Assembly: GCF_900114215.1 (NCBI RefSeq)
Contig: NZ_FOSG01000025.1
Coordinates: 1-64,000 of the forward strand
Direction: 5' to 3'
DNA length: 64,000 nucleotides
Source: Streptomyces mangrovi
GTDB taxonomy: Bacteria; Actinomycetota; Actinomycetes; Streptomycetales; Streptomycetaceae
Below the pieces are notes generated by a model, which saw only the letters and a list, made by a program, of their open reading frames with translations, did no database searches and was not told the DNA's origin. This document shows, piece by piece, positions 56,302 to 64,000 of this stretch (positions are counted from its first letter, which is position 1; each line of letters starts with the position of its first letter). The translations under genes were made by a program, and so were the position numbers.

Positions 56302-56943
56302 TCAGGCCGCGCTCAGGCAGCGGCGGCCGGCCACCCCGATACCGGCCAGTGGAATGCCCAGCACCACCAGGGTGCTCGGCAGCCCGGTGGGGCTCAGCGG
56401 TGAGTGCGTGGCCGGGTCGGACAGGGTGAGCAGCAGCCCCAGCACCGCGAAGACGGCGCAGACGGTGAAGGCGAAGATCCCGGTGACGCGGGCGACCAGG
56501 CGCGGGGAGCCCAGACGGCGCACTCCCGTGCCCGTCGCGAAGAGCACCGCCAGTCCCAGGGCGATGGTGATGCCGCCGGACCAGCGGGCCGCCGCGTCGA
56601 CCAGTTCGTAGCCGCGGCCGCCGTGCCCGCCGGGGGCGTCTTTGGTGAGGGTCTGCATCACCCGCCATGCCACGGGCTGAGTCAGCATCACCGCGCAGAT
56701 GAGTATCGCGGTGCGCCGGCCCTGGGCGAGACCCAGTTCGGCCTGGTAGTCCGGGGCGACCACGTGTACGGGACCGAAGTCCGCGACGGCCTGCCGCTCG
56801 GCGCTCTCCCGATTCAGACCGGAGTCCTCGTAAGCATCCGCCGCGTCGATCAGCCCGTCGCGAGCTTCGGCGAGCAGGTCGGCCTTGGCCGTTCGCGGGC
56901 CGCGCAGCGTCCGGCTCAGCTCGGTGACGTACCGGTCGATCAC
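56302..56943 (-). CDS. Permease prefix domain 1 membrane protein
   Basis: This 213-residue protein has an N-terminal permease prefix domain 1 (VTELSRTLRGPRTAKADLLA, then EARDGLIDAADAYEDSGL, then ERQAVADFG), common in partners of PadR regulators. Four membrane helices follow (starting at TAILICAVMLTQPVAWRVM). It is probably a small membrane sensor or transport-linked protein; no substrate is known. The GTG at 56943 marks the start of homology. It is convergent with the padR-like gene, unlike the usual co-directional pairing, and divergent from menG. Confidence 0.85.
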   Translation of the reverse strand: MIDRYVTELSRTLRGPRTAKADLLAEARDGLIDAADAYEDSGLNRESAERQAVADFGPVHVVAPDYQAELGLAQGRRTAILICAVMLTQPVAWRVMQTLTKDAPGGHGGRGYELVDAAARWSGGITIALGLAVLFATGTGVRRLGSPRLVARVTGIFAFTVCAVFAVLGLLLTLSDPATHSPLSPTGLPSTLVVLGIPLAGIGVAGRRCLSAA

Positions 56944-57196
56944 CCGTCCCCCCGGACAGTTCCTGAGCCCGCGCGGTCGTGTAAGCCCCGCCCAGTGTAG
57001 GCGCCGGAGGGGACGGCCGGGAGGAAGGATCCCCGGGATGTCCTTGACTCTCCCCGGCTGTTCCTGCAGGGGCGCCGGAGGGTTCGCACGCCCGGGGGCC
57101 GTCCTGCCGGAGGCGCGCTGTCCGTACGGAAGGAAGCGGCCGGGGAGCCGGGGAGCCGGGGCGGGGGCAGGGGGGTGGGACTGGGAGGATGGGCAC

Positions 57197-57889
57197 ATGA
57201 CGCGCGCATCCCTGGACAAGCAGCCCAACGAAGTCGCCGCGATGTTCGACAAGGTGGCGGCCCGGTACGACATCACCAACGACGTGCTGTCCCTCGGACA
57301 GGCCCGGCTGTGGCGGCGCGAGGTCGCCCGTGCGGTGGACGCGCGGCCGGGGGAGCGGGTGCTGGACCTGGCGGCCGGGACGGGCACGTCGTCGGTGCCG
57401 TTCGCGACCGCCGGGGCGTACACCGTGCCGTGCGACTTCTCCCTCGGGATGCTGCGGGAGGGCAAGAGGCGCGAGCCGTGGATGCCGTTCACGGCCGGGG
57501 ACGCGACCCGGCTGCCGTTCGCCGACGACGCGTTCGACGCCGTCACCATCTCCTTCGGGCTGCGCAACATCCGCGACACCGACGCCGCGCTGCGCGAGAT
57601 GCTGCGGGTGACCAGGCCCGGCGGGCGGGTGGTGATCTGCGAGTTCAGCCACCCCACCTGGGCGCCGCTGCGCACCGTCTACACCGAGTACCTGATGCGG
57701 GCCCTGCCGCCCGTGGCGGAGGCCGTGTCCAGCAACCCGGACGCCTACGTCTACCTCGCCGAGTCCATCCGCACCTGGCCCGACCAGCCCGGCCTGGCCC
57801 GCAGGCTCCAGGACGCGGGGTGGGAGAAGGTCGCCTGGCGCGATCTGACGGGCGGGATCGTCGCCCTGCACCGGGGGTTCGCGCCGTAG
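57197..57889 (+). CDS. menG: Demethylmenaquinone methyltransferase (MenG/UbiE)
   Basis: This 230-residue, SAM-dependent methyltransferase carries out the last ring methylation in menaquinone synthesis. Seen: the UbiE N-terminus VAAMFDKVAARYDITNDVLS, the SAM site VLDLAAGTGTSS, FADDAFDAVTISFGLRNIRD, and the C-terminal LTGGIVALHRGF. It starts at ATG 57197 (GGGAGGATGGGC upstream). It is followed after 180 bases by the geranylgeranyl reductase gene. Both act on menaquinone, continuing the pathway started by the mqn genes upstream. Confidence 0.95.
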   Translation: MTRASLDKQPNEVAAMFDKVAARYDITNDVLSLGQARLWRREVARAVDARPGERVLDLAAGTGTSSVPFATAGAYTVPCDFSLGMLREGKRREPWMPFTAGDATRLPFADDAFDAVTISFGLRNIRDTDAALREMLRVTRPGGRVVICEFSHPTWAPLRTVYTEYLMRALPPVAEAVSSNPDAYVYLAESIRTWPDQPGLARRLQDAGWEKVAWRDLTGGIVALHRGFAP

Positions 57890-58071
57890 GACCGGGAACG
57901 GGGCAGGGCGGGACGGGACGGACCGGGCGCGCGGGGCGATCGTCGGCACGGGAGCGGGAGTTCGCCCGCGCATCCCTGTTCCCGGCGGGCCGAAGGCCCC
58001 TGCATAGACTGCATCCGTCCAGTGCCCGGCGCGACCGGCACGTTGAATACCGAGTCTTGCGGGAGTCCGTC

Positions 58072-59367
58072 GTGACCGAGTCCCCCTCGAAGGCAGCCTC
58101 CGAGCACAGCGCCGATGTGATCGTGGTCGGCGCCGGCCCCGCCGGATCCACCACCGCCTACCACCTGGCCCGTTCCGGGCTCGACGTCCTGCTGCTGGAG
58201 AAGACGGCCTTCCCCCGGGAGAAGGTCTGCGGCGACGGGCTGACCCCGCGCGCGGTCAAGCAGCTCGTGGCGATGGGCGTCGACGTCTCCGAGGAGGCGG
58301 GCTGGCTGCGCAACAAGGGCCTGCGGATCATCGCCGGCGGCACCCGGCTCCAGCTCGACTGGCCGGAGCTGGCGAGCTACCCGGACTACGGACTGGTCCG
58401 CAGGCGCGACGACTTCGACGAGCAGCTCGCCCGGCAGGCCGAGAAGGCCGGGGCGCGGCTGTATGAGCGGTGCAACGTCGGTGCGCCGATCACCGACGGG
58501 CGCACCGGCCGGATCACCGGTGTCGAGGCGAAGCTGGGCGAGGAGAGGACGCCGGTCTCCTTCCGTGCCCCGCTGGTGGTCGCCGCGGACGGCAACTCCA
58601 CGCGGCTGTCGCTGGCGATGGGCCTGCACCGGCGCGAGGACCGTCCGATGGGCGTGGCCGTGCGCACGTACTTCACCTCGCCGCGCCACGACGACGACTA
58701 CCTGGAGTCCTGGCTGGAGCTGTGGGACCGGCGGGGGGCGGAGGACCGGCTGCTGCCCGGCTACGGCTGGGTCTTCGGGATGGGCGACGGCACCTCCAAC
58801 GTGGGTCTGGGCGTGCTCAACACCTCCTCGTCCTTCAAGGAGCTGGACTGGCGCGAGGTGCTCAAGGCGTGGTGCGCCTCGATGCCCGAGGAGTGGGGGT
58901 ACACGCCCGAGAACATGACCGGCCCGATCCGCGGCGCGGCCCTGCCGATGGCCTTCAACCGGCAGCCGCACTACACGCGGGGGCTGCTGCTGGTCGGTGA
59001 CGCGGGCGGCATGGTCAACCCGTTCAACGGCGAGGGCATCGCGTACGCCATGGAGTCCGGGCAGATCGCGGCCGACGTCATCGTCCAGGCCCACGCCCGG
59101 CAGAGCCCGGCCCAGCGCGAGCTGGTGCTGCGGCGCTACCCGAGGATCCTCAAGGACACCTACGGCGGCTACTACACGCTGGGCCGCGCCTTCGTGAAGC
59201 TGATCGGCAACCCCAAGGTCATGAAGATCGCGGCCGAGCGCGGTCTGACCCACCCGGTGCTGATGCGCTTCACGCTGAAGCTGCTGGCGAACCTGACGGA
59301 CCCGACGGGCGGCGACGCGATGGACCGCATCATCAACGGGCTGACGAAGGTCGCCCCGCGCGCGTAG
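58072..59367 (+). CDS. Geranylgeranyl reductase family FAD-dependent oxidoreductase (MenJ-like)
   Basis: This 431-residue FAD enzyme has dinucleotide motif VIVVGAGPAGSTTAYHLA, family motif VCGDGLTPRAV, the GD-type FAD motif LLLVGDAGGMVNPFNGEGIA, and a helical C-terminus with GYYTLGRAFVKL. In mycobacteria the homologue MenJ saturates one isoprene unit of menaquinone, and that role fits the neighbours. Archaeal-lipid-type substrates are an alternative. The GTG at 58072 has GGGAG upstream. It is followed by a perfect 17-bp terminator. The similarity to MenJ is inferred from fold and context. Confidence 0.9.
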   Translation: MTESPSKAASEHSADVIVVGAGPAGSTTAYHLARSGLDVLLLEKTAFPREKVCGDGLTPRAVKQLVAMGVDVSEEAGWLRNKGLRIIAGGTRLQLDWPELASYPDYGLVRRRDDFDEQLARQAEKAGARLYERCNVGAPITDGRTGRITGVEAKLGEERTPVSFRAPLVVAADGNSTRLSLAMGLHRREDRPMGVAVRTYFTSPRHDDDYLESWLELWDRRGAEDRLLPGYGWVFGMGDGTSNVGLGVLNTSSSFKELDWREVLKAWCASMPEEWGYTPENMTGPIRGAALPMAFNRQPHYTRGLLLVGDAGGMVNPFNGEGIAYAMESGQIAADVIVQAHARQSPAQRELVLRRYPRILKDTYGGYYTLGRAFVKLIGNPKVMKIAAERGLTHPVLMRFTLKLLANLTDPTGGDAMDRIINGLTKVAPRA

Positions 59368-59387
59368 CGCGCAGGCGAGCGGGAGCG

Positions 59388-59425
59388 GGTGAAGGGCCGT
59401 CCGGGAGACCGGACGGCCCTTCACC
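59388..59425 (+). terminator. Strong terminator after geranylgeranyl reductase gene
   Basis: A perfect 17-bp stem (59388-59404 with 59409-59425) with a GAGA loop begins 20 bases after the stop codon. It lies between convergent genes. Confidence 0.92.
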
Positions 59426-59461
59426 GTGTGCGCGTACGTGCCGTACGCGCGCCGCGCGGCG

Positions 59462-60304
59462 TCAGAGCACGCGCACCGCGCCCGTCGGCATGTCGTAGCT
59501 CATGTCGCGCTCGACGACGCCGGTGGAGGGGTTCTGGGCGCCGATGAAGCGGCCGTTCCCGATGTAGACGGCGACGTGGTACGCGTTGCCGGCGCTGCCC
59601 CAGTAGAGGATGTCGCCCGGCCGCACGTTGCTCAGGGAGACCTGGGTGCCCGCCGTGGACTGCGGCTGCGAGGTCCGCGGGAGGCTGATCCCGATCTGGC
59701 GGAAGGCGGCCTGGGTGAGGCTGGAGCAGTCGTAGGCGCTCGGGCCGGTGGCGCCCATGACGTACGCCTTGCCGACCTGCGCGCGCAGGAAGTTCACCAG
59801 GGTCGCCGCGTTGCCGCTGCCGGCCGGTGCGGATGCGGCGGGCGCGGCGGATGTGGCGGGTGCGGTGTTCTCGGCGGGGGCGGCGCCGAGAGAGGTGCGC
59901 CGGGAGTCGCGCGCCGCGCGCTCCCGGGCGGCGCGCTCGCGCTCGGCCTCGGCGGCCTCCGCCGCCCTGCGCTCGGCCTCGGCCTTCTTCTTCTCGGCCA
60001 GTTCTCCGGCCCGGTCCATGGCCTGCTCGGCGGCCAGGGTCCGCGCGGCCTCGGTCTCGTACCGGGTCGCGACCGTCCGGTTGGCGTCGGCGGCCCGCAG
60101 GGCGCCGGTGGCCGCGTCGGGGACGATCACGGGCATCTCGGCGGTGTCGGCGGCCGTCTTCCGCTCCTCGGCGGAGGCGGGGGCGGCCGCGGCGGTCACC
60201 GCGAGAGTGCTGAGGACACCACCGGCAACACCTGTGCGCAGCAGGGGGTTCCTGCCGGCTCGACGGGGTTTCCGGTGGCTGGGTATGTGGGCGGTCTGGG
60301 ACAT
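59462..60304 (-). CDS. Secreted NlpC/P60 peptidoglycan hydrolase
   Basis: This 280-residue exported protein has a basic start, a hydrophobic stretch, and a signal cleavage after APASA at about residue 45. A Lys/Glu/Ala-rich coiled coil follows at about residues 85-135, then an Ala/Pro linker, then an NlpC/P60 domain with catalytic Cys193 (SAYDCSSLT) and His243 (NAYHVAVYIG). It cuts peptide bonds in peptidoglycan. A perfect 8-bp hairpin sits just upstream of the ATG and may affect translation. It is encoded next to nuo in Streptomyces. I looked for a c-di-AMP (ydaO) riboswitch in the leader and did not see one. Confidence 0.93.
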   Translation of the reverse strand: MSQTAHIPSHRKPRRAGRNPLLRTGVAGGVLSTLAVTAAAAPASAEERKTAADTAEMPVIVPDAATGALRAADANRTVATRYETEAARTLAAEQAMDRAGELAEKKKAEAERRAAEAAEAERERAARERAARDSRRTSLGAAPAENTAPATSAAPAASAPAGSGNAATLVNFLRAQVGKAYVMGATGPSAYDCSSLTQAAFRQIGISLPRTSQPQSTAGTQVSLSNVRPGDILYWGSAGNAYHVAVYIGNGRFIGAQNPSTGVVERDMSYDMPTGAVRVL

Positions 60305-60308
60305 GTCA

Positions 60309-60327
60309 CCACGGCTATCAGCCGTGG
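60309..60327 (-). promoter_or_regulatory. Hairpin immediately upstream of the NlpC/P60 start codon
   Basis: On the minus strand CCACGGCT-GAT-AGCCGTGG forms an 8-bp perfect stem with a 3-base loop, ending 4 bases before the ATG. It occupies the place of the ribosome binding site, of which only weak traces remain. It may limit translation of the cell wall hydrolase or be an operator. Confidence 0.6.
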
Positions 60328-61029
60328 GAGGTTCCGTTCAACAAAGGTGTGTTACGCCACACTCGGCGTGTACGCGACCACTTTGACCGGAGCGGGGCGC
60401 TCCGGGGGGCTCTCCCGGAAGTCGATCATTGCCCCGTTAAGGGGCCGTGACCATGACATTGTCCGATTGATCCACTTCGCTCCGCGTGCCTAGCACGGGC
60501 GGTCGTCCCCGCGCAAAGAGGTGCACGCGCCGCGAGGGGTGGGCGTGGTGGAGGTCACAGATTGAGCACGGATTCACGATCTTGCCGTGCCGGCGTTCCG
60601 GAGGGGGCGCGAAGGCGGATCCGGAGTCGGGCCCGGAGCCGGCCCCGGCTCCCGCCGAGGCTCCCTTCCGCGCCATTTAGCGAGTCCGGATGTCCAGGGC
60701 AAATTTGCCTGTATTGAACATCGTTTGGTAAGGCGCACCCCTCCGACCAGCGAAAACGCTTCGGATTGTCACGTGTGGTGATCAGTCGGCCGCTTCACGT
60801 GCGAAGGTCGCCGTCCATCCGGCTTCATGATCATTCGTCAGGTGGTGGAGATCACAAACTTGTTGCCGCACCCCGTGTCGCAGATCACAGAAGGACGGGC
60901 ATAGGATGCAGTCGACTCGGGCTTGTGAACTGCCTCACATACACACGATCTTCGTGAACGGAACACCGGTCCGAAAACGGCCCGCAACGGCCCGCCGGCA
61001 GCGTCGTCGACTGGAAGGAGCGAGGAGCG
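60328..61029. other. Long regulatory gap between NlpC/P60 and nuoA
   Basis: About 700 bases hold the promoters of the divergent hydrolase and nuo genes. A GATCACA-type element is repeated (60851-60857 and 60883-60889), with a longer related copy near 60546-60560. A TAGGAT -10-like hexamer is at 60902-60907 and a Rex operator at 60923-60940. A candidate minus-strand frame at 60437-60676 has mixed codon bias and no ribosome site, and is not called. Region 60690-60900 is AT-rich compared with the genome. Confidence 0.55.
60923..60940. promoter_or_regulatory. Rex operator (ROP) upstream of nuoA
   Basis: TTGTGAACTGCCTCACAT contains TGTGA-N6-TCACA, the core of the Rex operator TTGTGAA-N4-TTCACAA, with one mismatch in the inner right half and a T for A at the last base. 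It lies 90 bases before the nuoA start and 15 bases after a possible -10 element. Regulation of nuo by Rex is established in S. coelicolor. Confidence 0.8.
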
Positions 61030-61389
61030 GTGAACGTCTACGCGCCCATCCTCGTACTGGGAGCGCTCGGGGCAGCCTTCGCTGTCTTCTCCGTGGTCAT
61101 GGCCTCGATCGTCGGCCCCAAGCGCTACAACAGGGCCAAGCTCGAGGCATACGAGTGCGGCATCGAGCCCACCCCACAGGCAGCGGGGGGCGGGCGCTTC
61201 CCGATCAAGTACTACCTGACGGCGATGCTCTTCATCGTCTTCGACATCGAGATCGTCTTCCTCTACCCCTGGGCCGTCACCTTCGACGCCCTGGGGCTGT
61301 TCGGGCTCGTGGAGATGCTGCTCTTCGTGCTCACCGTCTTCGTCGCCTACGCCTACGTCTGGCGTCGCGGCGGCCTGGAATGGGACTAG
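61030..61389 (+). CDS. nuoA: NADH-quinone oxidoreductase subunit A
   Basis: This 119-residue membrane subunit of complex I has three hydrophobic helices (starting with PILVLGALGAAFAVFSVVMA). The conserved loop is YECGIEPT and the end KYYLTAMLFIVFDIEIVFLY. It starts at GTG 61030 with GGAAGGAGCGAGGAGCG upstream. It is the first gene of the nuo operon, which continues past the window, and is preceded by a Rex operator. nuoB starts 10 bases later. Confidence 0.97.
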   Translation: MNVYAPILVLGALGAAFAVFSVVMASIVGPKRYNRAKLEAYECGIEPTPQAAGGGRFPIKYYLTAMLFIVFDIEIVFLYPWAVTFDALGLFGLVEMLLFVLTVFVAYAYVWRRGGLEWD

Positions 61390-61399
61390 GGGCGTACAC

Positions 61400-61954
61400 A
61401 TGGGTATCGAAGAGAAACTGCCGAGCGGCTTCCTGCTGACCACCGTCGAGCAGGCCGCGGGCTGGGTGCGCAAGTCGTCGGTCTTCCCGGCGACCTTCGG
61501 ACTGGCCTGCTGCGCCATCGAGATGATGACCACCGGCGCCGGCCGCTACGACCTCGCCCGCTTCGGGATGGAGGTCTTCCGCGGCTCGCCGAGGCAGGCG
61601 GACCTGATGATCGTGGCCGGCCGGGTCAGCCAGAAGATGGCGCCGGTCCTGCGGCAGGTCTACGACCAGATGCCGAACCCCAAGTGGGTCATCTCCATGG
61701 GCGTGTGCGCCTCCTCGGGCGGCATGTTCAACAACTACGCGATCGTGCAGGGCGTCGACCACATCGTGCCGGTCGACATCTACCTGCCCGGCTGCCCGCC
61801 GCGCCCCGAGATGCTGCTGGACGCGATCCTCAAGCTCCACCAGAAGATCCAGGGCGAGAAGCTCGGGGTCAACCGGGAGCAGGCCGCCCGCGAGGCGGAG
61901 GAGGCGGCACTCAAGGCGCTTCCGACGATCGAGATGAAGGGGCTGCTCCGATGA
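61400..61954 (+). CDS. nuoB: NADH-quinone oxidoreductase subunit B
   Basis: This 184-residue peripheral subunit carries the terminal [4Fe-4S] cluster N2: Cys37 and Cys38 (LACCAIEMM), Cys in GVCASSGGMFNNYAI and Cys in YLPGCPPRPE. N2 passes electrons to quinone, here menaquinone. A C-terminal extension rich in Glu/Ala is seen in actinobacterial NuoB. It overlaps nuoC by 4 bases (ATGA), so the two are translationally coupled. Confidence 0.98.
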   Translation: MGIEEKLPSGFLLTTVEQAAGWVRKSSVFPATFGLACCAIEMMTTGAGRYDLARFGMEVFRGSPRQADLMIVAGRVSQKMAPVLRQVYDQMPNPKWVISMGVCASSGGMFNNYAIVQGVDHIVPVDIYLPGCPPRPEMLLDAILKLHQKIQGEKLGVNREQAAREAEEAALKALPTIEMKGLLR

Positions 61955-62667
61955 GCGAGGCACAGGACAACGGCAACGGCGCCGTCCCGTCGCCGCGCGG
62001 TGGGACGGGCGAGGTGATCGACGTCCGCCGGGGCATGTTCGGCGCCAAGGAGGGCGGCGACACCTCCGGCTACGGCGGGCTGGTGCGCACCGTCCGGCTG
62101 CCGGGCGCCTCGGGCAGGCCGTACGGCGGCTGGTTCGACGAGGTGGCCGACGAACTGGAGGGCGCGCTCGAGGAGCAGGGCCTGGTGCCGGAGGAGGTGA
62201 TCGAGAAGACGGTCGTGGACCGCGGCGAGATCACCTTCCACATCGCCCGCGACCACCTGCCGGTGGTGGCCCGCGTCCTGCGCGACGACCCCGCGCTCCG
62301 CTTCGAGATGTGCACCGGCGTCAGCGGCGTCCACTTCCCCGGCGAGTCCGGACGCGAACTGCACGCCGTCTACCACCTGCGCTCGATCACCCACAACCGG
62401 CTGATCCGGCTGGAGGTGAGCGTGCCCGACGGCGATCCGCACATCCCGTCGATCGTCTCGGTCTACCCGGCCAACGACTGGCACGAGCGCGAGGCGTACG
62501 ACTTCTTCGGCATCGTCTTCGACGGCCATCCCGCGCTCACGCGGATCATGATGCCCGACGACTGGCAGGGCTTCCCGCAGCGCAAGGACTACCCCCTCGG
62601 CGGCATCCCCGTCGAGTACAAGGGCGCCCAGATCCCGGCTCCCGACCAGCGGAGGTCGTACAGCTGA
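61951..62667 (+). CDS. nuoC: NADH-quinone oxidoreductase subunit C
   Basis: This 238-residue, 30-kDa complex I subunit has an N-terminal Gly-rich linker, then the conserved core SVYPANDWHEREAYDFFGI, DGHPALTRIMMPDDWQGFPQ and RKDYPLGGIP. It begins with ATG overlapping nuoB by 4 bases. The stop overlaps the nuoD start by one base (TGATG). It binds NuoB and NuoD in the peripheral arm. Confidence 0.97.
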   Translation: MSEAQDNGNGAVPSPRGGTGEVIDVRRGMFGAKEGGDTSGYGGLVRTVRLPGASGRPYGGWFDEVADELEGALEEQGLVPEEVIEKTVVDRGEITFHIARDHLPVVARVLRDDPALRFEMCTGVSGVHFPGESGRELHAVYHLRSITHNRLIRLEVSVPDGDPHIPSIVSVYPANDWHEREAYDFFGIVFDGHPALTRIMMPDDWQGFPQRKDYPLGGIPVEYKGAQIPAPDQRRSYS

Positions 62668-64000
62668 TGAGCACCTCGCACGCATCCCCGCACGCGACGG
62701 ACCCCACCGCCTCGCAGGCGAGCGCCCGCGAGACCACCGAGGGCACCGTCTACACCGTCACCGGCGGCGACTGGGACGAGGTCGCCACCGCCGCGGCCAG
62801 GGGCGACGACGAGAAGATCATCGTCAACATGGGCCCGCAGCACCCGTCCACGCACGGCGTGCTCCGGCTCATCCTGGAGATCGACGGCGAGACGGTCACC
62901 GAGGCCCGCTGCGGCATCGGCTACCTGCACACCGGTATCGAGAAGAACCTCGAGTACCGCACCTGGACGCAGGGCACGACCTTCGTGACGCGCATGGACT
63001 ACCTCACGCCGTTCTTCAACGAGACGGCGTACTGCCTGGCGGTGGAGAGGCTGCTGGGCATCGAGGACCAGGTGCCCGACCGCGCCAGCGTCATCCGCGT
63101 GATGATGATGGAGCTCAACCGGATCTCCTCCCACCTGGTGGCCATCGCCACCGGCGGCATGGAGCTGGGCGCCACCACGGTGATGATCTACGGCTTCCGG
63201 GACCGCGAACTGGTCCTGGACCTCTTCGAGCTCATCACCGGCCTGCGGATGAACCACGCCTACATCCGGCCCGGCGGGCTCGCCCAGGACCTGCCGGCCG
63301 GCGCGGTGGACCAGGTCCGCGAGTTCGTCAAGAAGATGCGGAAGAACCTGCCGGAGTACGACAAGCTCTGCACCGGCAACCCCGTCTTCAAGGCGCGTCT
63401 GCAGGACGTCGGCTACCTGGACCTGTCCGGCTGCATGGCGCTCGGCGCCACCGGCCCCATCCTGCGCTCCACCGGACTCCCGCACGACCTGCGCAAGGCC
63501 CAGCCGTACTGCGGCTACGAGACGTACGACTTCGACGTCCCGACCGACACCACCTGCGACTCCTACGGCCGCTTCCTGATCCGGCTGGAGGAGATGCGCC
63601 AGTCGCTGCGCATCGTCGAGCAGTGCCTGGACCGGCTGGAGCCCGGCCCGGTGATGGTCGGCGACAAGAAGATCGCCTGGCCCGCGCAGCTCGCGCTCGG
63701 CCCGGACGGGCTCGGCAACTCGCTGGACCACATCAGGAACATCATGGGCACCTCGATGGAGGCCCTCATCCACCACTTCAAGCTGGTGACCGAGGGCTTC
63801 CGGGTACCGCCGGGCCAGGCGTACGCCGCGGTGGAGTCCGCCAAGGGCGAGCTGGGCGTGCACGTGGTCAGCGACGGCGGCACCCGCCCGTTCCGGGTCC
63901 ACTTCCGGGACCCGTCCTTCACCAACCTGCAGAGCATGGCGGCGATGTGCGAGGGCGGCCAGGTCGCCGACGTCATCGTCGCCGTCGCGTCCATCGACCC
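62667..64000 (+). CDS. nuoD: NADH-quinone oxidoreductase subunit D (3' end beyond window)
   Basis: This 49-kDa subunit forms the quinone-binding cavity with NuoB. About 444 residues are visible, nearly the full length; only the last few are cut off. Seen: the NMGPQHPSTHGVLRL motif, RMDYLTPFFNETAYCLAVER, HIRNIMGTSMEALIHHFKLV and the C-terminal AAMCEGGQVADVIVAVASID. The N-terminus has a Ser/Thr/Ala-rich stretch typical of actinobacteria. It starts at ATG 62667, sharing one base with the nuoC stop. The remaining nuo genes should follow outside the window. Confidence 0.96.
   Translation, partial: MSTSHASPHATDPTASQASARETTEGTVYTVTGGDWDEVATAAARGDDEKIIVNMGPQHPSTHGVLRLILEIDGETVTEARCGIGYLHTGIEKNLEYRTWTQGTTFVTRMDYLTPFFNETAYCLAVERLLGIEDQVPDRASVIRVMMMELNRISSHLVAIATGGMELGATTVMIYGFRDRELVLDLFELITGLRMNHAYIRPGGLAQDLPAGAVDQVREFVKKMRKNLPEYDKLCTGNPVFKARLQDVGYLDLSGCMALGATGPILRSTGLPHDLRKAQPYCGYETYDFDVPTDTTCDSYGRFLIRLEEMRQSLRIVEQCLDRLEPGPVMVGDKKIAWPAQLALGPDGLGNSLDHIRNIMGTSMEALIHHFKLVTEGFRVPPGQAYAAVESAKGELGVHVVSDGGTRPFRVHFRDPSFTNLQSMAAMCEGGQVADVIVAVASID

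Noticed and set aside
60305..60560. ydaO (c-di-AMP) riboswitch before the NlpC/P60 gene
   Set aside because: The leader was read on the minus strand, and none of the conserved ydaO blocks were seen; only a simple hairpin and GC-rich stems are present.
60437..60676. A 79-codon minus-strand frame with a CSICDLHHAH segment in the nuoA upstream gap
   Set aside because: No ribosome site, third-position GC lower than in real neighbours, low-complexity N-terminus, and it overlaps the regulatory repeats. The CDLHH similarity to a frame near 60850 is explained by the DNA repeat.
1..64000. CRISPR arrays, tRNA genes and replication origins
   Set aside because: No regularly spaced repeats were seen, no tRNA-like T-arm was recognised, and no DnaA-box clusters were noticed while reading; only rRNA is present at the left edge.

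Overview
The window is a very GC-rich actinobacterial chromosome segment, almost certainly Streptomyces. Evidence includes GTG/TTG starts, strong GC bias at third codon positions, and a run of genes in the order typical of Streptomyces: an rRNA operon end, acuC, a BldC-like regulator, bS22, bldN-rsbN, rex-hemACDB, an archaeal-type class I lysS, the futalosine menaquinone genes and the nuo operon. The species cannot be fixed from the sequence alone. Nearly everything is core chromosome. The exception is about 4 kb around 50.2-54.8 kb, where an intact insertion sequence is followed by lower-GC genes.

Layout. 0-0.35 kb: end of 23S rRNA, 5S rRNA, terminator. 0.37-5.8 kb: HAD hydrolase, AcuC-type deacetylase, small DNA-binding protein, bS22, then a translationally coupled epimerase and acyltransferase. 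5.8-8.3 kb: a 177-bp inverted-repeat element abutting rsbN, then the developmental sigma factor gene bldN, with a good sigma-BldN promoter in front of rsbN. 8.6-16.1 kb: HAD phosphatase, glutaredoxin-like protein, then rex-hemA-hemC-hemD-hemB, with overlapping junctions from hemA to hemB and a Rex operator in front. 16.1-23.3 kb: Uma2 nuclease, RtcB, two related lipoproteins, a DUF2637 membrane protein, and a divergent TetR/SDR pair with visible operators. 23.4-29 kb: lysS, argS, SDR, YnfA. 29.2-36 kb: hemL, a phosphoglycerate mutase-like enzyme and the system II cytochrome c maturation genes (resA, ccdA, resB, ccsA). 36.5-50.2 kb: menaquinone genes (mqnL, mqnP, mqnM, mqnE, mqnA, mqnC) mixed with a rhomboid protease, regulators, a cold-shock protein and a symporter preceded by a Cys-containing leader peptide. 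50.2-55.9 kb: insertion sequence, lipoprotein, and a WXG-like two-gene secretion-substrate locus. 55.4-59.4 kb: PadR and membrane proteins, menG, geranylgeranyl reductase. 59.4-64 kb: NlpC/P60 hydrolase and the start of nuoABCD, which runs off the window.

How the genes fit together. The dominant theme is respiration: tetrapyrrole synthesis (hemL, hemA, hemB, hemC, hemD), covalent heme attachment (resA/ccdA/resB/ccsA), the quinone (mqn genes, menG, geranylgeranyl reductase) and complex I (nuo). The redox regulator Rex is encoded here, with one likely operator before its own gene and a second before nuoA. The second theme is development (bldN/rsbN). mqnB, mqnD and a full-length aminofutalosine deaminase are not in this window.

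Best second looks: the Cys leader peptide, hairpin and pyrimidine tract ahead of a DAACS symporter; the sigma-BldN promoter of rsbN with a MITE-like element at the gene's other end; the degenerate methyltransferase half of HemD; the lower-GC WXG-like protein plus lipoprotein locus beside an insertion sequence; and a pattern of short tandem duplications at gene 3' ends.
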